Part shown: piece after piece, positions 1-12,615 of the stretch | Layout: each line of letters starts with the position of its first letter | How positions within the stretch are numbered: the first letter of the stretch is position 1 | Assembly (NCBI GenBank): GCA_947579605.1 | Contig: OX388312.1 | Span: forward strand, 24,947,313-25,011,312 | DNA from: Athripsodes cinereus | Taxonomy: Eukaryota; Arthropoda; Insecta; Trichoptera; Leptoceridae | DNA length: 64,000 nucleotides | Direction: 5' to 3' | Translations under genes and position numbers: made by a program | The notes under the pieces: generated by a model | What the model was told of the DNA's origin: nothing | Databases searched by the model: none | Seen by the model: the letters and a program-made list of their open reading frames with translations, nothing else

Positions 1-67
1 TGTATAATTTTAAGCATGCATGCACAATACTTATGAATACGAATAATGTGTTTTTTTGTGTAAATTA

Positions 68-240
68 CTACTACTATATCATCATGGCATATCTCATAAG
101 TGGGATAGCCAGCAGACATGCAAGCTGTCCTCTCCGTGTCAATATAAAATCAAGACATTCAAGATGGGTGGCAAACTTCATCGCTGAATTTAAGATGTAA
201 ATGTCTTAATTTTTTCGAACACCTGCCTTTTACAGGACAT
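68..240 (+). repeat. Rep-A dispersed repeat, copy 1
   Basis: First of about 13 copies of a family of roughly 235 bp. Diagnostic blocks are a CTACTACTA/ATCATCACGGCAT start, AGCCAGCAGACC, CATGCAAGCTGTCCTCTCC, GATGGGTGGCAAAC and CACCTGCCTTTTACAGGACA. A full copy ends in GGTGCTCCACGG. I see no terminal inverted repeat, Pol III box or poly-A tail. This copy stops at the TTTTACAGGACAT block and lacks the final third. Confidence 0.7.
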
Positions 241-3200
241 ATTGAGCGTTTACCAATTATTCATAGCAAAAATACAACAATCATTATTAAACATCAAATA
301 TGAATACGAATAGGTACTTTGTTTTAGTTTTGAACACCTTCACAATGTCATGAGTTAGTGTTTGCGATTAGGCTGTTAATCCCACTTTGGTCATATCCCT
401 TCAAATAATTCAGGTAAACCCATAACATACAGTAAATTTATCTAATAATAATAATATTACTCCAATACCAATACTTAGAAGAAGAGGAATATCTTTTCTC
501 AGAGTTTCGCTTATTAATTGCCACTTGCCAACACCATTAATACAATACAAAATAATAATACAGTACCTATTATTATTATAATTATTAGTAAAAGTGTTCT
601 TCATCCAGCTGATTTATAGATATGGAATTGTATAAAACAATTTATAATTATTATCGACGCTAGGTATATTATTTTATATTTGTAGCTGATGCAAATATTG
701 GAATTTCAAGTATTTAAATTGAATGAAATACCTTTTAGCAAATAAATTATTATGAGAATGGTGATTCTTTCTAGAAAATCTTTGGTTTCATCCGTAAAAA
801 AAGTATATGTAAATTCATCCAACAGGAAATTGTCATTATGTCATTTCACCTAGATTTAATGGAATTATATAAAAAATATAGAATTATGCACCTATAGGTA
901 CGAAATAACTTAGCGTACCTAATGTAAATAAAATTTTATTGGAACATACTGATATTTAGATACTTAAAAACATCGTTTTTTAAGAAAAGCCCATATTAAA
1001 AAAATGGAACGAAAGATTTATAATACATAATTATAGACTTCTCGTATATATCTAAATAATACTATTTTGTATGACATTCATAAAATGACAGATAGTAGAT
1101 AATGAATTTAGCAGACAATTGAAATACCTTCGGATTCATATCCGTAGAAGGCATCAACAAGATAAGATTGCCTAAGTAATCCAATTAAGTGATCCATTAG
1201 AAAATCTTGAAACGTTTTGATTGTTCTTTTTCACTAAATTTAAGTGCATCCTTAAAGCTTGCCTACTCCGAATCAGCAAATCTATCATTTTGTAAAAACT
1301 GCAGATTTAAATGTTATATTTACATGTCATTAAAATTTAAGCTATGCAAGCACGCCAAAGTGAACCTTTATACGAAACATATTATATAAAATAATATTTG
1401 GATGAAAGGAAACGCACACCGTGATCCGCCCCTAATAACAAAAGAGAAGAAAAAAAACAGCAGCATACCTTCAAAACTGGCTCATAATAGCAGTGTATTA
1501 TTATTTTTACCATAATTTTATTCTAGGTATCACCCGCTGACTGCGGGCCGGAATAAAAAAGTCGGAGATAGTCTATATAGATATAATTAACACGATGTAC
1601 CTGCTAAGATATAATGACTCGTGTGCTTAGTTGTAGAAGTCAAGTTTATGTCGTCTCGTTTATGATGTTGAATATAGCGGTTGATGTTTTTGCTACCGGA
1701 GTGAGCAGCTTCTCGTGTTGATACGAACATCGGGGAGCACGCATTCGAATAGTTAGTATAATATTATAATTACAGTTTGCCGATTTTACGATCGCTCTTC
1801 CCTAATGCGCAACCAGCCGAGGCTTCCACTCTATAAAGGCACATTTTTTATATGTTATAAATATTATCTTACTTCATACATCCCGTAACCCACATTCGGT
1901 TTGTTGTTTACAGTTAGCTACAAAAAATAATACTATAATGTTCCCACAACGTTACCTACAAATTACAATGAAGCAACATTATGTCCGATTCAGCACCACG
2001 ATAGATACGTAGCGTATAGAAACAGACTATGGGGGGTTATTATTGCAAATTTGCAAGTAGTTACAATTTCTCTGCCCTCGGGAGATTCTCGATCGATTCG
2101 TGATTCCGCAAATGATAAGTCATGTATTGCGATGAAAATAATCTATTATTACTTCTACATGTAAATTGGGTTAAACGAGATATGTACGTCAGTAGAAATT
2201 ATTATTTGAACCAGTAGGTACTAGCTTATATGTAACAGCATACTAAGAAATTCTATGTCGGCTATTAGAAATACATTAGGAATGTAGTAGGACGAACAGT
2301 ATATCAATACGAGTAAATTGTAATGAGTATTAGTACGGACCGCAATTATTCTGAGTCAGAAACATCCATAAAACAAGATATCATTTCCTACAATGTTTTA
2401 TAAATTGTAGTGTACGATCCAAGTACACGGTGAGTACCTTTATTCTATCAAGATCATTTCATAACTATAAACGGATTAAGCATTATACTAAAGGGATAAT
2501 TTTCAAACAAATTGTCTTGAAGATTAGCAGTCTTTCATTCAATACGTATAATTTGAATCCTAGATAGTATTTTCGCATTATTTTTTTCTTCCTCTCAGGT
2601 ATCACAATTCGTATTATTAAAGTACTTAATTAAGTATTAAATTATTGAGGCTCGGTAACCTAAAGATAATAGGCTGCTTAATAGCAAAAAATTGTTATTT
2701 TATTTGCCCTAATGTTATGTTATGCTGTGGTTTACCGTAGTATATAGTAAGGTCGATCATAACATTAACTAAAAGGGTTGATTATAGGTTATATTTTACT
2801 TAAAGCTCGAGATAAATGATAGGGTAGATCACCTACGCAAAGAAATATAAATATAATTCATAAAATAAACTTTTAATCAAATGCAATCAATGTGCATTCC
2901 TTGATAACACAAGATTTTATTGAGTACCTACCTTATAATTAAAGAAATGTTTTAAGATAAACTGTACCGGAAAGGTACGATAAAACGTTTTTCGTTTATT
3001 TTTATTTTTTTTACGAGTACATCGCAAATATTTATTTTATCGTTTATAATAAAACTCCACCAAGTTTTATGTAAATTGAAATTATTATGACATCCATTTA
3101 CGATTAATGCAGAAATTATATTATTTTACTGATCATCTGAAAGCCAGATGAAAGGAATTCTATTAGGAAATCAATAAAGAGTACCTAAATAAAATAATAT

Positions 3201-4227
3201 GACAAGTATATCTGGGTGAGATGTATCTACAATAATAACATTATCACGTTTGGCTACGATTGGATAGGTGTGTTAGTAACACGTCATTATATGATTTAGG
3301 AGTTATATTTTATTATATTAGTGCACTTTACCCAAATGAATTTGTTGTAAAGGACTTGGTTGGTACATATACAAAAGTGTATATTGCTCGATAGTAATGT
3401 ATGTAACAAACCGTTGTATACGAATATATTACAGAATGATATCAAGAGGCATCCAGACTTAATAATACTTGCTGTAAAACTATGTATCGCGCATTTTTCG
3501 GTAAATTTATTCAATAATGATAGATAGCCGAACCAGTTTTTATCTTACCTACGCTTACAAGTATGTGAGCTTAGCCTGGGAGATAGTGAGGGACGCCTTA
3601 ACAAAATACACCAACACACCACAACACTCTCACATACATCGGCTAATAATATTTAAACATAATATACACACTACATACATTAGCCTATAGGTACATAGAA
3701 ACTATGTGCCTATCTATATGGCACACACATGTTCAGGTGAAGGTATTATATAAGCCAGATAACTAATGCAATGCAAGCATTTTAATTCATATATTGTGTA
3801 TTTCTACCAAAAAAAGTCTACATTATTATATTAATCACCTACAGATCACCTTACCTAGTCAATTAATTATTTCAAATAGGTGTTTTTCATTACATTGTAT
3901 ACGAAAATTGTTCTGTAAGCTAAATATAAAACCTAAAATGATGTATCATATATTTGCATAAAATGTTTTCGTTTGTCATATTATTTTTATTAGAAGTCAA
4001 TGTTTTTAAACAACAGAACATGTTTTTAATAAACCATTTTGATTTTGTTTGACCTGCAAAAAGCTTTGTATGTAAATAATGAATTAGTGTTCGTTATGAT
4101 TTCTATTAGCACTTGTTTCTACTGAGGTCATCCATAACAAAGTGTCATTTATGAATATCATTATTCACAAAGATAAATAAAAAAAGCGAACAAGTGTAAT
4201 ATAATTATCTTCTAAATATTGAAAGAG

Positions 4228-4452
4228 CCGTGGAGCACCCGGTAAAGAATTGGTCTCCAACTCTTTTCAGTAGATTTTTAAGTGTCCTGTCCTAAAGAGA
4301 AGTGTCGAATGGATATAAACATTTTATATCTTAAATTTGTCGAAGAGGTATGTTACCAATCCTTAATGTTTAATTTTTTTGTTGGCACGCAGATGACAGC
4401 TTGCATGTTTATTACGTCCAGCTAGTCTGCTGACTACTCCACTTGTGGGATG
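4228..4452 (-). repeat. Rep-A, near full-length, inverted
   Basis: Reads from CCGTGGAGCACCC through CAGCTTGCATGTTTATTA to CCACTTGTGGGAT, the reverse complement of the Rep-A consensus. It is near full length but diverged. Confidence 0.65.
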
Positions 4453-4772
4453 TGAATCAAATACACCATATTAGGTATACTTCCCTGTTTCGATAAGTAA
4501 TGCCTCGCTGTAATGCTCGGTCAATAACTCTTGGTACCATGTAAATTGCAAAAGGAAATGATCAAATTATATTACTTTTATTTATTATTCACTAATCATT
4601 ATGTTTTTTTTTATATATATTTTAATCCCTTCTTATCGAAACATTATCTTGAGACGAATGAATAATTAAATCCTGAAATAACATGAGTAAACGCATTTAA
4701 TGTCATTTAATGAGTAGATCGTGAAATTTGAGTGAAATAATTTATGATTTAGGCATACTCAAGCAAAGTTAA

Positions 4773-5591
4773 GGGACCCCTTTAGCAAAAACGATAAAAC
4801 ATTCAATTTTCAACGAGTTTGGTACACAAACTCTCAAAACTTGTTGACCCTATGAACATTTTGATTTGGTAAAATATGAAAACAAATATTAAAAACCAAT
4901 ATCAAACTTTAACTTTAAAAAAACTCGATTTTAGCTTCATAGTATTCGTTTATAAAAAAGTATATCTCTAAAAATCGAATTCGGGGGTGTGTTTGGTACA
5001 TAAATGCATGAGAATACTACAAATTTTCATATATTTATTTTAATATTGAGAATATTTAGATAAATTATAGAACAAAAAATCTATTTTTTTATTTTTTCAT
5101 GGATATTGACCGACTTAAAAATTATTTTTTTTTTGATAAAATTTCTCATATTTTGAAACGTAAAATCACCGCATGAACTCAATTTTTTGTATACCTACTA
5201 AAAAAAGTTTGCTAAAATCTTTAGTATTTATATGCTTGATAGGATGAATAAAAAATATATATATTTTACAAATAATTTGTATTTTGATATAACAAAGAGT
5301 ACCTAAATAGATCTCGTCAGTCTACGATTTATTTATTTTTTAGTAAAAAACTAATATTGGTAATAAATATTTGATTTTTTATTTTATCAAATCAATATGT
5401 TGGTTGGCAGAAATTGCCATTTGGCAATAAACCCGCCTTTTGTACAATGTACTTATTATTGTCACAATAAAGTTTATTTTATTTATTATTTATTTATTTT
5501 ATTATGTTCGCAAAGGTCAACAAGTTTTGGCAGTTTTTCTATCAAATTTGTTGAAAATAGAATATTTCACCGTTTTTGCTAAACGGGGCCC
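4773..5591. mobile_element. TTAA-flanked DNA element with ~53-bp terminal inverted repeats
   Basis: An 819-bp AT-rich element flanked by TTAA at 4769-4772 and 5592-5595. The left end GGGACCCCTTTAGCAAAAAC matches the reverse complement of the right end, GGGCCCCGTTTAGCAAAAAC, and the match continues imperfectly for about 53 bp. TTAA target duplication is typical of piggyBac-type elements, so a non-autonomous piggyBac-like element is the best guess. It has no long reading frame. A LINE-like 3' tail sits inside it near the right end. Confidence 0.65.
5395..5480 (+). mobile_element. LINE-like 3' tail nested in the TTAA element
   Basis: The block GGCAATAAACCCGCCTTTTG followed by a TGTACAATGTA stretch and CACAATAAAGTTTATTTTATT resembles the 3' UTR ends of lepidopteran non-LTR retrotransposons. 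Only about 85 bp remains and no coding part is seen. Confidence 0.4.
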
Positions 5592-7346
5592 TTAATATAA
5601 TGTTTAATTTAAACTGACAGCAATTACATTTTCCAATAAGGGAATTTTCCAGAAAAAACTTTAACCATAGTTGTTGGAACAAAGAATTTACCTACCACAA
5701 TTGGGATAACTAACTGGATTTATTGTAATAAACCTACAAGCAATGAGAAGATAAGTATGAGACACGCATATTCGCAATACATAAATAGTTCAGAAAAAAC
5801 GCTTTCACCTTGTGAACAGATTTTATTTTAAAATAAAAACGATGCAATTCAGAATGTAGGTAGGTATATTATTATTCTTAGCCTATTATAACTTATAAGC
5901 TGTAATGCACCACGACCATTTCTCGAAAGATAACAACGGTTTTATATTATTATTACTATGCATTATCATCTGTGAGCTTTTACGTTCGACGTTCAATATT
6001 TCTGATCATTTTTCACTAATGAGTTAACAGAACGGAACGGAATAAAGGATGACTATAAAATGTCTTATGGGGGACTGACTCTGATGTGATGCAATGGAGT
6101 ATTATTACCTATCATCAGTTTCTTTACCAACACGTTGGCTAATTGAAAAATGCATAGCTTCTTATCAAAAAGTGTTCCTTTTAAACATAATGTAAACATA
6201 ATTTGATGTCTTTAAAATATTTAATTTTGTTAAATATTATACCTACGAGTACATCAACGATAACCAAGAATTTCTTATTGGAGCCATAAACTTCTGATAT
6301 ATTGAAAATTTACTGTCATTTCGATATAAGTTTACGAATAAATGACATTTTTTTAAATTTTTAGTTGTGAGAACAGACGTTAAAAATATTTTTGATTTTT
6401 GAATTATATAAGTTCATATTTTCATAAAAATATAAATGAACGTTGTAATCGCTATTAAATACAATACCTATAAATAAAATAATATTATGAAGGCATTATT
6501 TGTTATTCACAAACGTGCCTGCTTAAAATGTATTCAATTCATCAATAAAAATTTCCATGAGATCGAGAGCAAAATAATTAACATTTTATATTGTATGATG
6601 ATGAAGTGGACTTTTTGACTTATTCCCCTCTAGATGTAATAGACCAGTTTTTAGTGCTTTGTGGATATTCAAGCGAGACAAAAGACAAAAAAGCATCCAC
6701 CATTAACATGGACGACTCAATGTCAGAATGTTCTTTCAATGGAATGTGGATAGTTTATGCTTACTATAGGTAACTGCCTACCTACATATTCCTACTATAC
6801 TCATCCAGAGTTAGCCAGTTGTGCCATATTACACCATTAACATTTATAAAATAGATGTAGTGTAAATACTGCGTTAAAGCTTGATAAATATTTAACTGAA
6901 TAATGAAGTAAAAAGTTGTGGAAAAAAAGGAAATATTGAGGTACCCACAAAGTCAAATGAATATTTCCTACAAAATAACTTACAAGATGAAGTGATGACA
7001 TTAGTTAAATTGTAGAGACAGGAAATAGAAATAAGTGGCAAGCAATGGAAGAGGGCTTTAAGCAGCACTGGATGAGAATAGGCTAAAAAGTAGGGATGAA
7101 AAGAATGAGTGAGACATAAAACTAAGTCGTGTTGTGCTTTATTTTACGTTTTGTCATTTGAAAGTATGATAATATATAAACATCATTTTTATAATTTTTC
7201 ATGCTTCCCCGTTTAATTTCTGTATTGAATAATTTAAACTTACTGTATAATATAACCTCAACATACAGTTTGTTAATTTTTGAAGAACAAACACTGTGAA
7301 AGTTCGTCATAATTTATTATTTATAATTATAAAATTAAAAACTCGG

Positions 7347-7384
7347 TGTCTTTCACTTACAGAATGGGATTTAAGTGAAAGACA
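7347..7384. repeat. Short perfect hairpin
   Basis: Arms TGTCTTTCACTTA (7347-7359) and TAAGTGAAAGACA (7372-7384) are exact reverse complements around a 12-nt loop. Confidence 0.7.
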
Positions 7385-7802
7385 GTTTTTTTTTAATTTT
7401 ATTTATCAATCTTAATAATTAATAATTTGATATAAATTATACTTAATTGTCTGTGAAATATTATAAGGTAGAATTAATAATATGAAATGAGCTGAATAAA
7501 AATAAAGCACATATACAATACTTTGTAGGTATACGGTAAAACTAGTATTTACCTTAGTGTATTGCAATGTTTATGTAGTGGATGTACCTACCTATGCCGT
7601 ATAAGGGAATATTAGCAATGCATTATAAAAAATAAAGTAATAATAATTATTCTTACACGTTAAGTGTTACTAGGGACTAGACACACGCATAGGAGGGCTG
7701 AATAAATAAATAATATATTGAAGAGTTATAATATATTATTATTAAATTCAAATTAAATTTTCAATGCGGAAAAATTGTTCAAGTATTAAAACGCTTTGTG
7801 GT

Positions 7803-8037
7803 ACCACTACTACTACTACTGTATCATCACGGCACATCTCACAAATGGGCTAGCCAGCAGGCCAGCTGCATGATACAAACGTGCAAGCTGTCTTCTCCGT
7901 GCTGACAAAAATTAAGATAGTGAGGATGGGTGACAAAACTCATTACTGTCTTTATTTTTTGAACACCTGGCTTTTACAGAACACTCAAAAACTTATAGAA
8001 AAAAGTGGAAGACATTTTTTGCTGGATACTCCACGGA
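7803..8037 (+). repeat. Rep-A, full length
   Basis: Runs from the CTACTACTACTACTG start to CTCCACGG, and is one of the two most complete copies with the one at 59751. It contains small indels relative to the consensus. Confidence 0.7.
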
Positions 8038-8272
8038 ATAATTTCACACCAAGATACATGTAGTATTTGAATTTTACCGAATCTGAAAATTACAAATGAA
8101 ATATATTATATGGAAAATTGAGATAAATTAACTTATTGACCTCCCGTATAATACTTAGGTACAGAATAAGTTTGGACCAATCTATGAAATCATGACTTAA
8201 ATAAGTAAGTGTTAAAATATGGGTGAATTCTTAGTAATTAGAATGGGAAAGTGTGACAATGGCAAGAAAAAC

Positions 8273-8342
8273 GCATTGATATAGGATAAGCATGGAGTTT
8301 CAAAGACATTTTTGAAACTCCATGCTTATCCTATATCAATGC
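8273..8342. repeat. Perfect 32-bp-arm inverted repeat
   Basis: Left arm 8273-8304 begins GCATTGATATAGGATAAGC. Right arm 8311-8342 is its exact reverse complement with no mismatch. The loop is the 6 nt GACATT. There are no transposon ends or target duplications around it. Perfect identity suggests recent origin, probably a templated snap-back duplication rather than a conserved RNA. Confidence 0.85.
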
Positions 8343-8444
8343 AATTGCGGATGCTTATTGAAACGGTTGAAAATTTTAGTTATTTCTGAAATCAATAAAT
8401 TTTTTTTTATTATTTTAAAACTATAATTAAAGACAATTCGGCAT

Positions 8445-8490
8445 GGGGCACTTTTGAGATATGCCGTGATGGTGTGGTAATAGTAGTAAA
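8445..8490 (-). repeat. Rep-A fragment
   Basis: About 45 bp matching the family's start in reverse: TTTTGAGATATGCCGTGATGG then GGTAATAGTAGTA. Confidence 0.45.
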
Positions 8491-9365
8491 TTTGACATGA
8501 CAACTAGGCAGCTTGTTCATCAATATATGCCAATACATTTTAACCCAATATTATATTTGAAATTTTCTACAATACTGAAAGCATTGAGACAAATAATACA
8601 CTTGACATTTAAACTAGTAATAAATATAAACAATGGAAAGAAGTGATATTTCAAGTTAGACAATTTGCAAAAACAAATAATTGAGTGAGTAAGATGAACC
8701 ATAATATATAAAATAGTAGGGAGTAAATAAAAATAAATAAGCAAGTATATAAATTTAATTATCTCCTTTTATTTATTATCAGTACTCATGGTCACGTAAC
8801 GTTGTCAAGATTATGGCAGTCTTTAGTGAGGTAGTAGTTAGTAGTCGAGAATAAAGCCGTGTATTAGAAGAATAACTTTAAAGACTCTTCTTGAGTAAAA
8901 AAAACTCGGCTTTCAACATTACAAAAGGGGGTAACCTTCATTTTCTTCAAGTCCGTCTACCCGGAGACGTGTAATAGTAGTACGGACTACGGACAATAGA
9001 CTCAAGCTCAAGTTCCGTCGTAGGTATTCGCTAGTCTCGTATGAAACATTCTTTTAAAGCGACTACAAAGCGTACTAATATTTTTGTTTTAAGGCTTTTT
9101 TTACATCCGGAGTTCTTAAAAAAATAAACTTAAAAAGAAAGAAAAAAATGAAACATCAAAATGGACGCATTCATTTACGTTTCATAGAATAATGATAGCA
9201 TACAACGTTTTTTTGTAAAAATATATTCTGTATTTTTTCGAATAATTTGTAAATTTGTAGATACATATTATTTGCGGAAGAAAATTTCATTAATTGTTCT
9301 CGAAACAATGTACTACCGATAATATAATATCAAAATGTAAACTATAGGTGTAAACACGAATTCAA

Positions 9366-9450
9366 TGGGTAGCCTGGAGGTAGAGTGTTGGACTCATGCA
9401 CAAGACATGAGCGGTTCGGTCCCAGGTGCCGGTAAACTCTCCTTTCACGA
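9366..9450 (+). mobile_element. tRNA-derived SINE, 5' part
   Basis: Starts GGGTAGCCTGGAGGTAGAGT (A-box-like) with GCGGTTCGGTCCCAGG (B-box-like) about 35 nt on, then GGTAAACTCTCCTTTCACGA. It has the same head as the fuller copy at 9928 but lacks the 3' body. Confidence 0.6.
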
Positions 9451-9927
9451 GAGTTAATAAAAAACTAAATTAATGTTTGAATACGTGGATAGAAAAAAAA
9501 GTATAAGGTTCCTTTCTTTTCTCCCTGCCTAGCCCACTAAAGATGTGATGCGAAGGGATAGACAATAATAATAATAATATGAAATAATATAAAATATGTG
9601 GTGTGTCTTTCTCGTTGATTGAAAATGATAAAACAGAAATAAAAAAAAAACTATTAAAGCATATATGTACCTAGTAAATACAACCTTTAACAAGATGGAA
9701 TCTAGAATGGTAATATATGAGTTGGGTAAGGACATAAATCGAAACATATTTATGTCTCAATTTAAGATTGTGTTCGTTGTCCTGTTTCTTATGAAATGTC
9801 TAAACTTCCTTAGACTACCACTTTTGTTGCCAACTCACGTTTTCCATTTCCATTTCATTGTATTTATATTACTTTTACGAGAATTATTTGTATTAACGCA
9901 TATTTTTTCTTACTACTAATATTACGA

Positions 9928-10110
9928 GTTCGTCGGTAGCCTGGAGGTAGAGTCTCGGCCACGTGAACGAGGGGTCCATGGTTCGATACCAGGTGACGGC
10001 AAACTCCCCTTTCACGACACAAGCTTTAAGTAGCTTACTGTCAAAGGTGTATAAGGTTGAATTTGGATTTATAACAAAAACACAGATAGGTATATATTTA
10101 AAAAAAAAAT
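9928..10110 (+). mobile_element. tRNA-derived SINE, near full-length
   Basis: The tRNA-like head has A-box GGTAGCCTGGAGGTAGAGT and B-box GGTTCGATACC. It is followed by a body (AAACTCCCCTTTCACGACAC, AAGGTGTATAAGG, a TTTGGATTTATAAC block) and a short A-tract. The same unit recurs at 12442, 23340, 35239 and 38925. It abuts a Rep-A copy without a gap. Confidence 0.75.
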
Positions 10111-10325
10111 GCCATCACGGCTTATCCCAAAAGTGAGGTAGCCAGTAGACCAGCTGAGTGTAATAAACATGCAAGATGTCCTCTCCGTGTCAACAAAAAA
10201 TAAAAACATTCAAGATTGCTGGCAAACCTCATCAAACCTAAAAATTAGTTATTTCTTCGAACATCTGCCTCTTACAGAACACTCGAAAACCCAAGGATTA
10301 AGAGTGGGGGACCAAATCTTTTCCA
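10111..10325 (+). repeat. Rep-A copy directly after the SINE
   Basis: Contains GCCATCACGG, AGACCAGCTGAGTGTAATAA, CATGCAAGATGTCCTCTCCG and ACACTCGAAAAC. It lacks the CTCCACGG end. Confidence 0.65.
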
Positions 10326-10794
10326 GACGCTCTCTACAGAATAATATTAAACACATATTTTTTATCGCCGGTACAAATCTTGTTTTTATTGTACTCTTTA
10401 TTTTGAGTACTCCTTAAATTCTTCAATAATTAGAGAAGCTGTGAAAGATTTTTTTCAGCAGGAGCAGGCGTATTTTATGAAAATCTTTTTTTTTATTCAC
10501 CACACAGGAATATCCAACGGAATAGCTACCCATTCGATATCCAAGCTGAACCAAAAACCGTTTTAATTAAGTAATATTTTATTTAGTAAATTATGTTATA
10601 GAGCTTTCATCAATTATTGGATAATTCATCATAGCTTATGCCTAGAAGAAATCAGACCAAAGACAAATGAAAAAAAAACAAAAGACTACCAAATAAAATA
10701 TTAATTTGCCACGAATAGTTTCCGGCAAAGATTAGGTCTCCAGTTACACAACATTTACCACCTTCAATTTAGTGATAAGGTATGCCTCCTTTCC

Positions 10795-10895
10795 TGATTT
10801 TTATTGTTTTTATTGACATGGAGAACACGGCTTATATGTTTATTACATTCAGTTGGTCAACTACTTGTCCCAATTGTGAAAAATGCCTTGATGAA
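10795..10895 (-). repeat. Rep-A fragment, inverted
   Basis: A degraded reverse copy with TGTTTATTACATTCAGTTGG and CCCAATTGTGAAAAATGCC in family order. Confidence 0.45.
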
Positions 10896-11469
10896 AATTG
10901 TCATCATTCTCGGGAATAGTATACTTAAAAAGACTTACAGACTGAGATAATAATAAGAATGTATGTATATTTATAAGTACCTATCTATAGGTAGGTAAGA
11001 ATCTCGTCTATCGTTACACTCCTTATGTGTAAAAGCACTAGGACTTTACTAACAAGTCTAGGACTATAACAACAAGCCTAGAACTCAGCTTTTATATGAA
11101 GACCCGTTCACAATGAGCACACAACAATAAATATATTATTTTGTTACATCATAGTGTATTTATCCTAAAATTAAAAAGCGAAGTTTGTAGCAGCCACTGA
11201 CGTAATAAATTAGTAACGCAGTACATATTTTCTGAGAAAATATGTTCCAAAAATAATAATAACAATTTTATAATGCTGTTTCTCTCTATACCATAGAGAT
11301 GTTAATTTTCTCTTTTCTGCTCATATTTAAGCATTGCACATTCTATATACCTACTTGACATAGTAATAAAATGACCATTACAATTAATTACTTAACATTT
11401 CATTGACATTCTATACTTACACTCCAATATTTTGTGATTAGACTAAAATTATTGTTGTTATGAATTGAT

Positions 11470-11610
11470 TCCCATTTGTGTTTTGTTCTTCGCCAATTTT
11501 TGTTCTTGGCTTGCTCCAACTGTGTTGTGAATGAAAAATTTTATTTGTACGATTTTTTTGTGTATTTTTAAAACATGTAAGAGGGTCACGCCGTGGATAT
11601 GTAAGTAAAT
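11470..11610 (+). mobile_element. LINE 3' UTR fragment (GGnnnnGCCGT/AATAAATAAA tail)
   Basis: Ends AACATGTAAGAGGGTCACGC, CGTGGATATGTAAG and TAAATAAATAAAAAAAA. The same ending (AACATGTAA.AGGCT..GCCGT...AATAAATAAA) occurs at 32170-32335 and 54390-54532, and a looser version at 50850-50955. This is typical of a jockey-like LINE 3' end. No coding remnant is attached. Confidence 0.5.
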
Positions 11611-12441
11611 AAATAAAAAAAAATTAGAAATTAATGTCCTTCAAGTCTAATTTAACATTAAATATATTATGTATGTCTATGAGCATAATAAACAAAAATG
11701 ATAATAGATATCTAAGCAATGTTGTAAAAAGGTGCACTTCTAATATATATGGACCATCAATTTATTTTGTATCAACATTAACAAACTTATTTATGCATCC
11801 ACAATGAGGAACTTGAGGGAAACATGAACGTTTATTTTTGAACCAACGTTCGTTTTAGACTGATTGATATGAAATATATTGGTCGCAAATCAATTTTTCT
11901 TTGAATAATAATATCAATGACCAGATTATTGTTTAAATAAATGCTTTAAAAAGTTACTTTACTCTTGTGAGTTAAATGTGCCTACAGTGTGAACTTGACT
12001 TATGAATTAACTTCATTGTCACTGCGGTGACAGTGTGATGGCTAAAAAAACTAGATATTCTTGGTTAATTATCATTTTACAACTTGTCTACTTTATATAA
12101 ATCATTGAAGAGCAGATACATAATACAGCCTTCCATACAAAACCATTATTATCCACTACTACTAGGTACTACCTATTATTATTGCTATATGCGTCCAAGG
12201 AAATGAAACATCACACATCTTAGCCTTAACGTGTCAATACTGTATTGAGAAATTATTATTCAGTGTTTCTTTCAATATTAATTCATAGGAATTTATTTGT
12301 GAGAATATTATATATTTTTATGTAAAAAATATTCAAAATGATTGAACAAAAGGTTATGTCCGTTTGTTTAATGATAATTTCACAAGCAAAGTCAGACTTT
12401 ATATCTATTCCTTTGAAGTGTCTATTGTTAAAGTATATATT

Positions 12442-12615
12442 TAAAAAAAATGTAAATAAAAATGGTTTCTGTTATAAACCCAAATACAATCTTCAACACC
12501 TTTCACAGTAAGCTAAAAGCTTGTGTCGTGAAAGGGGACTTTGCCGGCACTTGGGATCGAACCACACATCTCTTGTGCATGAGGTCGAGACTCTACCGCT
12601 AGACTACTGATGAAC
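12442..12615 (-). mobile_element. tRNA-derived SINE, inverted
   Basis: Reverse complement of the 9928 unit. TTATAAACCCAAATACAATC, GTCGTGAAAGGGGACTTTGC and the B-box complement GGGATCGAACC are followed by the A-box complement ACTCTACCGCTAGAC. Confidence 0.7.

Noticed and set aside
9665..9919. 84-codon hydrophobic plus-strand frame
   Set aside because: AT-driven composition, no homology or context, overlaps another random frame on the minus strand.
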